This document shows, in pieces, positions 7,743 to 17,020 of a DNA stretch of 64,000 bases. Origin of the DNA: Planctomycetota bacterium (GTDB lineage: Bacteria; Planctomycetota; UBA11346). Each line of letters opens with the position of its first letter. Positions within the stretch are counted from its first letter, which is position 1. The notes beneath the pieces were generated by a model. That model ran no database searches. It was not told the DNA's origin and saw only the letters and a program-made list of their open reading frames with translations. The position numbers and the translations under genes were made by a program. The stretch lies in contig BJHQ01000003.1 of assembly GCA_014193115.1 (NCBI GenBank), positions 190,768 to 254,767 of the forward strand. Direction: 5' to 3'.

Positions 7743-9992
7743 ATGACCCCGACGCCTGTTGCACGCCTCAACTGCCTGCGCCTGATGGTTGGTTGGCTCA
7801 TCCTCGGTGCCAGCCTGGCCGGCGCCGGCGAGGCGGTTCCTGCATCCAAGCCCATACCTTCCAAAGGCAAGCCCGCCGTGGTCGAAGTCACCCGTGAGGA
7901 CATCGCTCGCCAAGCGAGGTCCGAGATCACTTCCAGACCGATGAACCGCGGCACGCTGTGGAACCGCTGGCTAGAGGATAAAGGCGGCGGCCAGCGCCTC
8001 GCGGTGTGGATTCCCGACGGCATCACCGAGGTGCGCGGCGTGCTGTTCTCGATGCACCGTGCCAGCGAGGCGGAACGCAGCGAACTCCAAGCCTGGTGCC
8101 GCAGTCTCGATTTCGCTTTGCTCGGAGGACTGATCCGCTGGTCGGGATTCCAGTGGCTGGTCCCCGACCAGCTCGCCGATATCGGCAAGGCCAGCGGCCA
8201 TCCCGAGATCGCCAACGCGCCGCTGGTGCTGATGGGCTTTTCGCGCAACTGCGGGGCGTCGTCGAATCTGACCCGGCTGCTCGACGGTGGCGCTGAGCGG
8301 GTGCTGTGCTGTTTGTATGGCGGCGGTCCAGGCGCGTCGGTCAACAGCGCTGATCCAAGCGATCTCGCCTTGTTCAAGGCCGTGCCGATCCTCCAGATCA
8401 ATGGCGACGACGATCCCTTCGTCGGCGGCCTGGCCTGGCCGACCAAGATCTATCCCGGCGTTCGTGCCGCCGGCCTGCCGTTCGCCACCGCGGTCGATCG
8501 CCGCACCGGTCACGGCTGGAAACGCTCGCTGGCGCTGCACATCCCGTTCGTCGCGGCGATGATCGCCAACCGCGTTCCTGCCGGCGCATCGACCAAGGCC
8601 GGCCCGATCCGGCTCAAACCATGGAGCGATGCCGGGCTGCTCGCCGATCCCGGATCATGGAATGGACTCGATCTCGGCGAGCCGATGGCAGCGGCGGCGT
8701 GGACCGGGTCGGCCACTGCCGCGGCCTGGCTGCCCGATGCTGACACCGCGGCGAGCTGGCGTTCGTTCTGCTCGACTCAGACGCCCTGCGAGCCGCAAGC
8801 CGAATCGCTGCCCGCCGGCTCGGTCCGGCTCCGCCTCGACCCGCCGCCGCCGACCGGCGCCACGGTGCGGTGGAAGGCCAGCTCCCGCGACCTCGGCCCA
8901 GGCAACGGCGCCGATGGCGGCCTGGAGACCACGGCTCTCGCCACCGGCGCCCACAGCGTCCATGCCGAGGTGAGCGTCACTGGTCAGCGCCTGGTCACCC
9001 GGCCGATCCCGGTCATCGCCGGCGCCTTCGTCGACCAGCTCGCCGGCATGAAGGCGGCGGGGCGCGCCGATCTGCCGATCAACGCTGCCATCCTCGCCGA
9101 CGCCGAGCGGTCGACCCTGCACGTCTTGCAGCAGCGGCGCGACGCGGTCGCCGCCACCGGCAGCTGGCGCGAGGTCCTGCGCGAGGATTTCGCCAAGGAT
9201 CTCGACCCAGCGCGCTGGTACGAGTACTACCACCTCGCCCCGGATTCCCCGGCCGCCAAGGCCAGCGACAGCACCGCCAAGGTCGTCGACGGCGTGCTCG
9301 AGGTCGCCGGCAGCAAGCAGGCGGTGGCGATGCTGCGCTATGTGTGGCCGGATGCGGTCGCCGTCGAATACCGCTGCCGGGCGCCGGATGCGAAGATCTG
9401 CGATCTGTCGGTGGTGGTCGCCGGCCGGCCGGCCGGTCGCTTTCCATGGAACCAGGGCGCGATGTTCCAGTTCGGCGGCACGTACAACCAGGCGACCCGG
9501 TTCATGGTCCAAGAGCAACCGAAGGCCGAGTGCGCGGTGCGCATCGTCCCTGGCACCTGGCACCAGGTGCGGGTCGAGCGCCGCCAGCGGCTGCTCACCG
9601 CCTGGGTCGACGGCGTCCAAGTCACGACCTATGAGATGACCGAAGAAGAACAGGACGGCATCTATTCCAACCGCATCGGCCTGTACACCTTCGGCAGCCG
9701 CGGCCAGTACGACGACCTGCGCATCAGCATCCGCGCCAGCGACCAGCCGGCCGGGTCCTCCCACCAGCCGGCCATGCCCAGCGACGCGGCCCTCGACGCT
9801 GCGGTAGCTGCGCTGGTCGCCCTCGCCGGCAGTCCTTGGTACGATCAGCGGTTCAGCGCCGAGCAGTTGCTGAAGGGCTATTGCCTAGAGTTGTTGCCAG
9901 CGATGCGCCGCGCCCTCGACCGTGGCGCCATCACCGACGCCGCCCTTGCTGATCGGTTGCGCGAGATCGTTGCCGCCGCACCGCCGTTTTGA
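7743..9992 (+). CDS. Secreted alpha/beta-hydrolase fused to a concanavalin-like C-terminal domain
   Basis: From the ATG at 7743 the product is 749 residues and opens with a signal peptide (LRLMVGWLILGASLAGAGEA). Residues about 80-290 form an alpha/beta-hydrolase region: LAVWIPDG, RGVLFSMHR, the nucleophile-type elbow GFSRNCG (S167), ILQINGDDDPFVGG with a candidate acid, and TGHGWKRS with a candidate His. Residues about 480-690 look like a LamG/DUF1080-type jelly roll that binds or cleaves sugars (LREDFAKDLDPARWYEY, GTYNQATRF, WHQVRVERR, DDLRISI). An esterase acting on plant or algal polysaccharide is a reasonable inference. In-frame ATGs at 7695 and 7722 are less likely because the signal peptide begins after 7743. 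Confidence 0.7.
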   Translation: MTPTPVARLNCLRLMVGWLILGASLAGAGEAVPASKPIPSKGKPAVVEVTREDIARQARSEITSRPMNRGTLWNRWLEDKGGGQRLAVWIPDGITEVRGVLFSMHRASEAERSELQAWCRSLDFALLGGLIRWSGFQWLVPDQLADIGKASGHPEIANAPLVLMGFSRNCGASSNLTRLLDGGAERVLCCLYGGGPGASVNSADPSDLALFKAVPILQINGDDDPFVGGLAWPTKIYPGVRAAGLPFATAVDRRTGHGWKRSLALHIPFVAAMIANRVPAGASTKAGPIRLKPWSDAGLLADPGSWNGLDLGEPMAAAAWTGSATAAAWLPDADTAASWRSFCSTQTPCEPQAESLPAGSVRLRLDPPPPTGATVRWKASSRDLGPGNGADGGLETTALATGAHSVHAEVSVTGQRLVTRPIPVIAGAFVDQLAGMKAAGRADLPINAAILADAERSTLHVLQQRRDAVAATGSWREVLREDFAKDLDPARWYEYYHLAPDSPAAKASDSTAKVVDGVLEVAGSKQAVAMLRYVWPDAVAVEYRCRAPDAKICDLSVVVAGRPAGRFPWNQGAMFQFGGTYNQATRFMVQEQPKAECAVRIVPGTWHQVRVERRQRLLTAWVDGVQVTTYEMTEEEQDGIYSNRIGLYTFGSRGQYDDLRISIRASDQPAGSSHQPAMPSDAALDAAVAALVALAGSPWYDQRFSAEQLLKGYCLELLPAMRRALDRGAITDAALADRLREIVAAAPPF

Positions 9993-10106
9993 GCGCGCTG
10001 GAGCCGCATCAGCCGCACCTCGCCCACACACCCGCCCTCGTTCTCCACCGCACATCCCGATTGACTCCGCAGCGCTCGGTGGCGCACGTCATATCCATCC
10101 CCGCGC

Positions 10107-10136
10107 GGCCCGACCGCCGACCAGCAGACGGTGTAA
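10107..10136 (+). pseudogene. Remnant of the 3' end of the DinB-family gene
   Basis: These 30 bases match 6171-6200, the last codons and stop of the DinB-family gene, at 29 of 30 positions (the only change is ATGTAA to GTGTAA). The remnant sits 12 nt from the stop of the hydrolase gene at 10149, as the intact gene sits 11 nt from the stop of its paralogue at 6212. It marks one boundary of a segmental duplication. Confidence 0.85.
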
Positions 10137-10148
10137 ACGGGCGCTGGG

Positions 10149-11366
10149 TCAGAGTTCGCGGGCCGGATGTACCGGCAGCACGATGGGATGCAGCCAGCCG
10201 GTGCGGCCGTCGGTGCGGGTCACCTTGGCCAGCAGTGGCCAGATCCGGGACGAGGACGGCGTCCAGGTGAGCGATGCCGTCGCGTTGCGGGTGGTGCCGA
10301 GTTCGCCGCCAATAAAGGTGGTGGTGCTGCCCACGGGTTGGCTCCAGGCGAACAGCTCGACTTTGGCGGCGTCGGGGATGTCGAGCCGGATGCTGACCGG
10401 CGCTGGGGTCCCCGCCTTCAGGCCGAGGGCGTTGTGCACGCCGGTCGGCGAAGTCTCCAGCCACGGTTCGCAGGGCTGGGTGAATTTTCCCCAGGGATAG
10501 CGGCTGCACGCCGCCCGGTACAGCCAGGCGGTCTCGCGGTCGGGCAGCCACGAGGCGAAGGCCCGGCGCTCGGCCGGGTAGTCGGCATAGGCTGCGATCA
10601 GCAGGTCATCCGCCACGGGTTCCTTCACCGGCCGCCAGAAACCGCTGTTGTCGGCGAGCCAGCCTTCTGGTTCGGTGATCACCCGCAGTTTGGGTGGTCC
10701 TTTCAAGGGATCCCAATCGGCCGGCACCCGCAGGCGATGGAGCTGGTCCTGATAGGCCATCATGAAGTTCTGCACGATCCAGTTGGAATGGCCCATGCGC
10801 CAGGCGATGTGGAAGCAGCGCAGGGGGCCTTTCTCGGCCCGATTCCACGGCGGGCCGAGGCTCTGGGCGCCACGGCTGCGATCCATGCTGAACAGGTCTT
10901 CGATCTCATTGGCGACCTTGACGTTCGGCGTGCGCAGGCCTTCGCTTTCATTGGCGCCGAGATCCCAGCCGTTGGCGAAGGTCAGCAGTTGGTTGGGATA
11001 GCCTTCGATCACGATTTTATGGATGCCCGAAAAGCGGCTGTAGCCCATGGTGCAGAACGGCAGGTTGGGCAGTTCGGGATGGCCGGTGCGCTCGGCCAGG
11101 TGATTCACCGTGCTGCGCAGCAAGGCTCCATGGTTGCCGTTGTAGACATTGCGGGCCGAGCGCAGGTAGGCCCAACCGAGGACTTGCAGGACCTCGGCCC
11201 ACTGTTCATGGCACATCGAGCCATCTTCGAGGTAAATGCCACGCAGGACTGGCACGTCTTCGGGCACCCAGCCATGCATGCGGCCGGGTCCGTCGGGGAC
11301 CAGATCGCCTTCGATGGCGCCAGCCCAGCCGAGGATGAAAACCAAGGTCAGGAGTCGTTGGATCAT
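10149..11366 (-). CDS. Secreted alpha/beta-hydrolase-like protein, last gene of the ExbBD operon
   Basis: The 405-residue product begins with a signal peptide (MIQRLLTLVFILGWAGAIEG) and then follows the same pattern as its paralogue at 6212-7489: VPEDVPVLRGI, NVYNGNHGALL, TGHPEL, and GYSRFSG with S110 in the nucleophile position. The C-terminal region (GELGTTRNATASLTW) is a probable beta-sandwich. Its ATG overlaps the stop of the beta-helix gene in ATGA, so translation is coupled to the upstream operon. A secreted esterase or a catalytically dead relative are both possible; the triad is not fully visible. Confidence 0.62.
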   Translation of the reverse strand: MIQRLLTLVFILGWAGAIEGDLVPDGPGRMHGWVPEDVPVLRGIYLEDGSMCHEQWAEVLQVLGWAYLRSARNVYNGNHGALLRSTVNHLAERTGHPELPNLPFCTMGYSRFSGIHKIVIEGYPNQLLTFANGWDLGANESEGLRTPNVKVANEIEDLFSMDRSRGAQSLGPPWNRAEKGPLRCFHIAWRMGHSNWIVQNFMMAYQDQLHRLRVPADWDPLKGPPKLRVITEPEGWLADNSGFWRPVKEPVADDLLIAAYADYPAERRAFASWLPDRETAWLYRAACSRYPWGKFTQPCEPWLETSPTGVHNALGLKAGTPAPVSIRLDIPDAAKVELFAWSQPVGSTTTFIGGELGTTRNATASLTWTPSSSRIWPLLAKVTRTDGRTGWLHPIVLPVHPAREL

Positions 11367-13507
11367 GGGAGCACCCGTTCCGGTTGATCTTCCGGCGCTC
11401 CGGGGAAGCGCTCTTTGAGCAGCTTTTCGAAAGCCCAGGCGCGCTGCGGCAGGCCCGCCAGGAAATAGGCGGAGGAGCGGTACTGCCAGCGTTTCAGTTC
11501 ATCCGGCTGAGTAGCGGCGACGGCTTCGATCGGGCGGATGGTGTCCTGCCAGCGTCGTGCCAGCCATCCGCCCAGGCGGTCGGCCTGGCTGGTGGCCAGA
11601 GCCTCCAGGGCGGCGTCCAGGCCCTCGGGTTCGGCCGAGGCCAGCAGTTTATGCACCTTTAGCACATCGGCGTAGGCGGCCAGGCCGCTGCGATCCACCG
11701 TGGCGGTGGTCGCGTACAACGTTCCTTTGGGGGGATCCGGCACCGGCACCGGAGCCTTGGCCGAGGTGGCGACCAGGGCGCGGGACGCCGAGAGGGTGAA
11801 GGTCAGCCTCGATTCCAGGCGTTTGACGAAGGGGTTGGCCTTCACCACGGCGGCGCTGCCCCACAGAGGGTGCTTGCCGGCGGCGAGGCTGATGGGTTCG
11901 CCGTGGACCAGGGCCTTGCCGGAGATGAACCACACCGACTTGGCGGTGCCGCCGATCTCCGGGATCACCGTGGCTGCGACCGGAAGCTCGAGCACTCCGC
12001 CCAGCCAGACCTGCTTGCGGTCGGCTCCGGCCAGGCCGAGGACATCCACTGCGCCGTTGCGGGGATTGGTGGACGGCACGCTGGCCAGGGCCGTGGCGCC
12101 GCCAAGGCTGCCGCCGATACGCGGCCATTCCGTCGGGGCCTGAACCGCGCCCTCGGCCAGGGGGGCGACCGCATAGACGAAGGAGAGGATCGGTGCGCCG
12201 GGGTTCACCTGGATCAGCGGTCCGGCGTCCGCCGGGCTGGGGCCGGCGGGCGGGTCGATGGGGGCGGTTGCGCCGCTGGCCGTTCCACCGCTCGCGGCCG
12301 CACCGCTGGCCGTTCCACCGCTCGGCGGGGCCGAAGCGCTGCCGGCGGTCGGAGTCGCATCAGGCCGGAAGAGGCGATGGCACAGCCGTACCATCTCCCA
12401 GGTATCGGTCTCGGTGTTGTAGACGAACCGCTGGGGGAAGGCGGAGAACCCCAAGGCGGTGCCGGTGACGTTCGCAACCTTGGGGATGAGGGCCTCGGTG
12501 CCCTGGGCATAGCCCCGGCTGTCGAGCAGCACATTGCCCGGGCCGATGGGGTCATGGCCGAAGGCGAAGGACCGCCACGGACTGCCCGGCGGGATGAGGT
12601 GCACGTTGGCTTCGAACAGATTGTCCGTGACCTGCGAACTGTCTGTGAAATACCAGGGAGCCGCAAACGCCGAGGCGAGGATGACATTGCCGGCGCTGGC
12701 ACCTGACAGGCGGATCTGGCGGAGGTCGCGGACGTCGCAGCGATAGAACAGGCTGTCGCTGATGCCGTGGAGGCGGGCGATGCCACTGCCGGTGCCCGGA
12801 CGGGCGGTGCCGTCCATGGCCACCTGGCGGAAGGTCAGGCGGCTGCTGTTGACGATGGCGAGCGGCGTGTCCGCGGCAGATTCCAAGCGGACCTGGTCGA
12901 GCCAGCAATCGCTGGCCCCGCCCAGGCGGACCAGGGCATGTCCAGCCGGAACCGCCGGATCGTTACAAGAAACCAGTTTCAGCTTGGGAAACCGATAGGT
13001 GGTGCCGGGCGGCGAAGGGGCGCTGGATGGATCCTCGGGCCCGACCATGGTCAACAGCTGCGGTGGATTGGCCGCCAGCCAGGTCGCCGCGCCCTGATGA
13101 ATCACCCGCAGCCGTTCCAGGCCGCTTTTCGCCACCTGGTCGAAGCGGATCTCGGCCGAGCCAGCGAGGGCCAGGGTGGTTTGCGGGCCGGCGCCACGGA
13201 TCACCACGCCAGCAGGGACGGTCAGGGTCTTGTCGATGACCCAGGTGCCCGCCGCCAGCACCACCACGCCGGAACCACCGGCCACCGCCGCCGCCAGGTC
13301 AGCGCCCGGCGCAACGGTGGCGCGCACCGCCGGAGCGGGGATGCCGCCGCTCACCCCGGCCGCCGCCCACCGCGCCATGGCGGGGAAATCCCCGAGAAAA
13401 TGCTCAGGAGTGGCAGTCACGCCGGGATCACCGGGCTCGACGCCAACCAGGGGGGCGTGCCCAGCACCCAGTCCGGCCGCGATGATCACGAGGAAACGCA
13501 GGTTCAT
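11363..13507 (-). CDS. Secreted right-handed beta-helix (pectate-lyase-like) protein
   Basis: The product from the ATG at 13507 is 714 residues with a signal peptide (FLVIIAAGLGAG). Residues about 65-345 carry the pectate-lyase-superfamily pattern: VVLAAGTWVIDKTL, PAGVVIRGAGPQTTLAL, then repeated strands with Asn/Asp turns (GASDCWLDQVRLESA, DNLFEANV). A Gly/Ala/Ser/Pro linker at about 385-430 separates this from a C-terminal region I cannot assign. No catalytic set is identifiable, so polysaccharide lyase, hydrolase or binding protein are all open. The start overlaps the HEAT gene's stop and the stop overlaps the hydrolase start (ATGA in both cases). The frame is open 240 nt farther upstream, but that segment is Arg/Gly-rich shadow of the HEAT gene. 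Confidence 0.75.
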   Translation of the reverse strand: MNLRFLVIIAAGLGAGHAPLVGVEPGDPGVTATPEHFLGDFPAMARWAAAGVSGGIPAPAVRATVAPGADLAAAVAGGSGVVVLAAGTWVIDKTLTVPAGVVIRGAGPQTTLALAGSAEIRFDQVAKSGLERLRVIHQGAATWLAANPPQLLTMVGPEDPSSAPSPPGTTYRFPKLKLVSCNDPAVPAGHALVRLGGASDCWLDQVRLESAADTPLAIVNSSRLTFRQVAMDGTARPGTGSGIARLHGISDSLFYRCDVRDLRQIRLSGASAGNVILASAFAAPWYFTDSSQVTDNLFEANVHLIPPGSPWRSFAFGHDPIGPGNVLLDSRGYAQGTEALIPKVANVTGTALGFSAFPQRFVYNTETDTWEMVRLCHRLFRPDATPTAGSASAPPSGGTASGAAASGGTASGATAPIDPPAGPSPADAGPLIQVNPGAPILSFVYAVAPLAEGAVQAPTEWPRIGGSLGGATALASVPSTNPRNGAVDVLGLAGADRKQVWLGGVLELPVAATVIPEIGGTAKSVWFISGKALVHGEPISLAAGKHPLWGSAAVVKANPFVKRLESRLTFTLSASRALVATSAKAPVPVPDPPKGTLYATTATVDRSGLAAYADVLKVHKLLASAEPEGLDAALEALATSQADRLGGWLARRWQDTIRPIEAVAATQPDELKRWQYRSSAYFLAGLPQRAWAFEKLLKERFPGAPEDQPERVLP

Positions 13508-15510
13508 GGCTTGCCGCCTGGGGATGCGCCGCGTTCGTCCGGTTTCGCGGCCAGCCGGGTCTGGGCCTCGGCCAGGGTGGCGGCCACGGCGGGATCCTTC
13601 TCGCTTGCTGCCGCCTTGGCCAGGGCCTCGGCGGCCGGCAGGCGGAAGCGGCCGATCAGGCCGGCGGCGGTTTTGCGCAGGCCCGGATCCGGATTCGCGA
13701 GGTCGGCGGCCACCGCGGCCACCGCACCGGGATGGCTGGGAATGCACAGGGCGCGCAGCACCCGGGCGCGTTGGGCGCCGACCAGAGCGCTGCGGTCGAG
13801 GGCCAGCACGGCGTCGGCGGACCCGGCATCAGCCAGCAGTTCCGCCGCCCACCAGCCGGGATCGTCCCCGTCCGGGCGGGCCTCGGTGAACAGGATTTTG
13901 ACCAAGGCCGGAGCCGCCGTGCGTCCGAGCTTGCGCAGCACCGGCACCACCTGCAGACGCCGCCAATCAAGTTGTTGCCGAACTTCGACCAGGGCTTCGG
14001 CCAGGAGCTGCGCCCCCGGTTCGCCCAGCAGGCCCGCCTGCTTGGCTGCCAGGGTCTTCACATCGGTCATGTCGGTGACCTCGATCAGCCAGAACCGCAA
14101 TGGTCCGACGGCAGCTTGGCCATCAAGCTTCACCAGGGCCGGCAGGGCGTTGGTGTAGACGAACCAGCCGAGCTTCAATTGGCGATCGGTGGAACGGCGG
14201 ACCAGCTCGGGCACCGCCTCGCGGTCGCCGAGTTCCGCCAGACCGGAAATCAACGGTCCGACCTCCTTGAAATCGGTGGTATCGAGCCGGGTGCGCATGT
14301 ACGGCAGCACCCCAACCGCTTTCATCTTCACCACCGCCGACAGGGCCGAGGCGCTGGTGCCCTCGGTGTTGGCCTTCCACACCTCGATGCAGGCGGCGAC
14401 CTCGGCCTCGGTACCGGTGCCGACCTCACCCAGGGCGCGCAGGGCGGCCTGGCCCGCGGCGGTGCGGTTGACCTTGGGCAGCAGTTTCGCCGCCAGGGCC
14501 GCCCGACGGACCGGATCAGCCGCCAGGACCTTGGCCAAGGGCTGGGGGGTGGTCACGCGGTCCACCAGCACGGCAAACGCGGCGAGGGTTTCTTCGTCCA
14601 CCGGGTTGGCCAGATCGGTCAGCAGCAATTTCGCCAGGCGATCCGGGCTCGGCCCGGCGGCAACGGCCGCGCGCAGTCCTGGTTTGGCCACGGCCAACAG
14701 GGATTGCAGGGTCTTCTCCACTTCATCAGCGTCGCTGGCCCCGAGTTCAGCGATCAGCACCTGGGCCGCCGCCGGATCGGCGATCTGCCCGAGGGCAGTC
14801 AGCACCGCGGGGCGTTCCGGTTTGCTGGACAGGAGTTTTGCCAGGCCCGGCACCGCCGCAGCCAGGCGGGCCTCGCCGCAGGCCAGGATCGCAGCGGCGC
14901 GGATGGGCGCCTGGGGCGATTCCAGGCCGGTGACCAGGGCCGCGCCGGCGGCCGGGTCGTGGGCCTTGGCCAGACCGAGGGCCGCCGCCAGGCCGGCCGG
15001 TCCACCAGCCGCCAGGGCCGTGGTCAGGCGGGCGACCCCGGCGGATCCGACCCCGGCCAGGGCCCGGGCCGTCGATTCACGAACCCCTGGATCGGCATCG
15101 GCGAGGAGCGCCGCCGCCTGGTCGATGGCGGAAGGATCGATGGCGAGCAAGGCCGCCACCGCCACCGCCCGCACCGACGGTTCGGAGTCCGCCAGCAGTT
15201 TGATCAGCAGCACGCGACCATCGGCCAGGCGTAATTCGCCCAGGGAGCGCACCGCCGCCTCGCGCACCGTGGGTGAGCGGTCGGTGGCAGCGGAATACAG
15301 CGCCGAGGTGCCGGCAGCGGTCAGCGGTGCCAACCGCCCAAGCGCGGCTGCCGCCTTGGCCCGGAAGGCGCTGTCGTGATGGGCCAGCAGGGCGACCTGG
15401 GCGTCGATGTCCTGGGCGTGGGGATTGGGCGGATCACCGCAGCCGTTCAGCAGCATGGCCAAGGCCACAGCGCTGAGCGTGGGGACCGACCAGGACAGGC
15501 CGCGCTGCAT
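13504..15510 (-). CDS. HEAT-repeat lipoprotein
   Basis: The 668-residue product starts with a lipoprotein-type signal ending LLNGC (C24), so it should be membrane-anchored in the envelope. Almost all the rest is a series of about 30-residue helical repeats of the HEAT/PBS-lyase type (AAAALGRLAPL, REAAVRSLGELRL, ATLAEAQTRL), a scaffold for protein binding. A strong ribosome binding site, AAGGAGG, lies 6 nt before the ATG at 15510, within the end of the preceding gene, from which it is separated by one base. Its stop overlaps the beta-helix start (ATGA). In this operon it may serve as periplasmic adaptor; that is inference. Confidence 0.85.
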   Translation of the reverse strand: MQRGLSWSVPTLSAVALAMLLNGCGDPPNPHAQDIDAQVALLAHHDSAFRAKAAAALGRLAPLTAAGTSALYSAATDRSPTVREAAVRSLGELRLADGRVLLIKLLADSEPSVRAVAVAALLAIDPSAIDQAAALLADADPGVRESTARALAGVGSAGVARLTTALAAGGPAGLAAALGLAKAHDPAAGAALVTGLESPQAPIRAAAILACGEARLAAAVPGLAKLLSSKPERPAVLTALGQIADPAAAQVLIAELGASDADEVEKTLQSLLAVAKPGLRAAVAAGPSPDRLAKLLLTDLANPVDEETLAAFAVLVDRVTTPQPLAKVLAADPVRRAALAAKLLPKVNRTAAGQAALRALGEVGTGTEAEVAACIEVWKANTEGTSASALSAVVKMKAVGVLPYMRTRLDTTDFKEVGPLISGLAELGDREAVPELVRRSTDRQLKLGWFVYTNALPALVKLDGQAAVGPLRFWLIEVTDMTDVKTLAAKQAGLLGEPGAQLLAEALVEVRQQLDWRRLQVVPVLRKLGRTAAPALVKILFTEARPDGDDPGWWAAELLADAGSADAVLALDRSALVGAQRARVLRALCIPSHPGAVAAVAADLANPDPGLRKTAAGLIGRFRLPAAEALAKAAASEKDPAVAATLAEAQTRLAAKPDERGASPGGKP

Positions 15511-15511
15511 G

Positions 15512-17020
15512 TCAGCCTCCTTCGCCGAACTTGCCGAGGGCAAGGATGACGGTGAACCCGGTGGTGCCCTTACCGTTGTCCAGCTTCATCAGCAGTTTGT
15601 TCACGCCCTTCTTGGCTTTCAGCTTGACGAACTGGCGTTGATCGAGGGGCACCCACGGCCGCGGCTCCATGCCGCTGCTGTAAACGCGCTCGCCATTGCA
15701 CCACAGGGTGCCGTAATCATCGCTGGCGACGTTGGCCCAGATGGTGCGGTCGGTATCGCTGGTGAACTCGGCATACCAGTACCAGATGGCGTTGACGGCA
15801 TAGGACGACACCGACGGCTCCATCCGCCGCTGTTCAAAGGTCCGCCAGCTCCATCGCATCAGTTTGCCGTTTTTACCCTTGTAAATCGCATCCAGGTCGA
15901 CGCCGACCTCGGGCGGATAGGCGTGGGTCAGGCTGTCCTTGGTGCGGGCGCCACCCTCGTAGGCGAAGGGCCCCACCGTCCACCAGGTGTCGATGGCCAG
16001 CCATTCGGCCTCGTGGTCGGCCTTGCCGTCGGCGGAGATATGCCGCCCGAGGGTGATCTTGGCCTTGGGGTCCACCGATTCGAGATCGCTGGGCAGACGG
16101 TCGGCCAGTTCCAAGGTCGAACCGAGGTAGACATTGTCCTCGGTCCAACGCTCCAGCTTGACCGCTTCGCCGGGTTCACCGATCAGGGTCCGGCCCTCGA
16201 TGGCCCCTTCGCCGCCTTCGACCACCGAGAGGATGCGCAGGACGTTGTTGGCCATGATCTGGGCAGTGTCGCTCGCCATATCCATCTGGCCCTTGAAGGC
16301 ATTCCAGGCGCCATCGTTCAGGGTTTCGATGCGCCGGGTGAGGGCTTCGCGATCCAAGTCCGGCCGGGGCGGCCGTTCCACCTGGGCCAGGGCCGCGGAT
16401 TCCTCCAGGCTTTGCGCCGAGACCTTGCTGCGGTTGGTGCTGTTGCCCCGGAAGGCGCCGGCCGAGGCCAGGGTCATGCCGATGGTGCGGTGCTGCTCAT
16501 AGATTTCGATGGCCTGGATCTCCAGCCGACGGGCCAGGGCGTACAAGGTGGGGACATCGTCGGTCTCCACCGATCCCGGCGCTGGCACCACCGCCGGCTC
16601 GGCCAGGCCGATGTCGCGCTCCCGGGCCAGGGCTTGGTTGTAGCTGGCCCGACGTTCCAGCTCCTTCCAAGAGTTGTTGCGCAACAGGCGCAGTTTCACC
16701 GCCGTATCGGCCATGCTGACGTTGGCTTTGACGATGCGGTCCCTGGTCAGGCGTTCGAGAGCCTTCCGGGCCAAGTCGATCTGCCGGGAAGACGTGTGCA
16801 GGGGCGGCGGCGGGGCGTTGGGGTCGCCAAAGATGAACCGGCGCAGGTCCGGGGACACCACCAGGGCGGCCAAAGCCAGGACATGGACCGCGACCGAGCC
16901 GAACAGCCAGTACCAGCCGGTGCCCGGCTTGTTGACGATATCTGGTTCTGCTGCCGGATCCGGCCCAGGCCCAGGGCCTTTTTCCGGACCCGGCCCTGGA
17001 CCTGAGGATGGCTGGCTCAT
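15512..17020 (-). CDS. Single-pass envelope protein in the TonB position of an ExbBD operon
   Basis: The 502-residue product has a Gly/Pro-rich cytoplasmic N-terminus (GPGPGPEKGPGPGPDP), one membrane helix at about 36-56 (WLFGSVAVHVLALAALVVS), a charged helical region at about 75-290 and a C-terminal domain at about 360-500. That last part (WWTVGPFAYEGG, WYWYAEFTSDTDRTIW, VASDDYGTLWCNG, GVNKLLMKLDNGKGTTGF) resembles a galactose-binding/PA14-like beta-sandwich seen in planctomycete secreted proteins, not the TonB C-terminal domain. The topology and the place directly after exbB and exbD are those of TonB, so it may be a TonB analogue that transmits force to a glycan or cell-wall ligand. The start overlaps the exbD stop (ATGA). 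Confidence 0.65.
   Translation of the reverse strand: MSQPSSGPGPGPEKGPGPGPDPAAEPDIVNKPGTGWYWLFGSVAVHVLALAALVVSPDLRRFIFGDPNAPPPPLHTSSRQIDLARKALERLTRDRIVKANVSMADTAVKLRLLRNNSWKELERRASYNQALARERDIGLAEPAVVPAPGSVETDDVPTLYALARRLEIQAIEIYEQHRTIGMTLASAGAFRGNSTNRSKVSAQSLEESAALAQVERPPRPDLDREALTRRIETLNDGAWNAFKGQMDMASDTAQIMANNVLRILSVVEGGEGAIEGRTLIGEPGEAVKLERWTEDNVYLGSTLELADRLPSDLESVDPKAKITLGRHISADGKADHEAEWLAIDTWWTVGPFAYEGGARTKDSLTHAYPPEVGVDLDAIYKGKNGKLMRWSWRTFEQRRMEPSVSSYAVNAIWYWYAEFTSDTDRTIWANVASDDYGTLWCNGERVYSSGMEPRPWVPLDQRQFVKLKAKKGVNKLLMKLDNGKGTTGFTVILALGKFGEGG

Noticed and set aside
13508..13747. N-terminal extension of the beta-helix protein
   Set aside because: It is Arg/Gly-rich, coincides with the coding frame of the HEAT gene and places the signal peptide internally; the ATG at 13507 overlaps the preceding stop.
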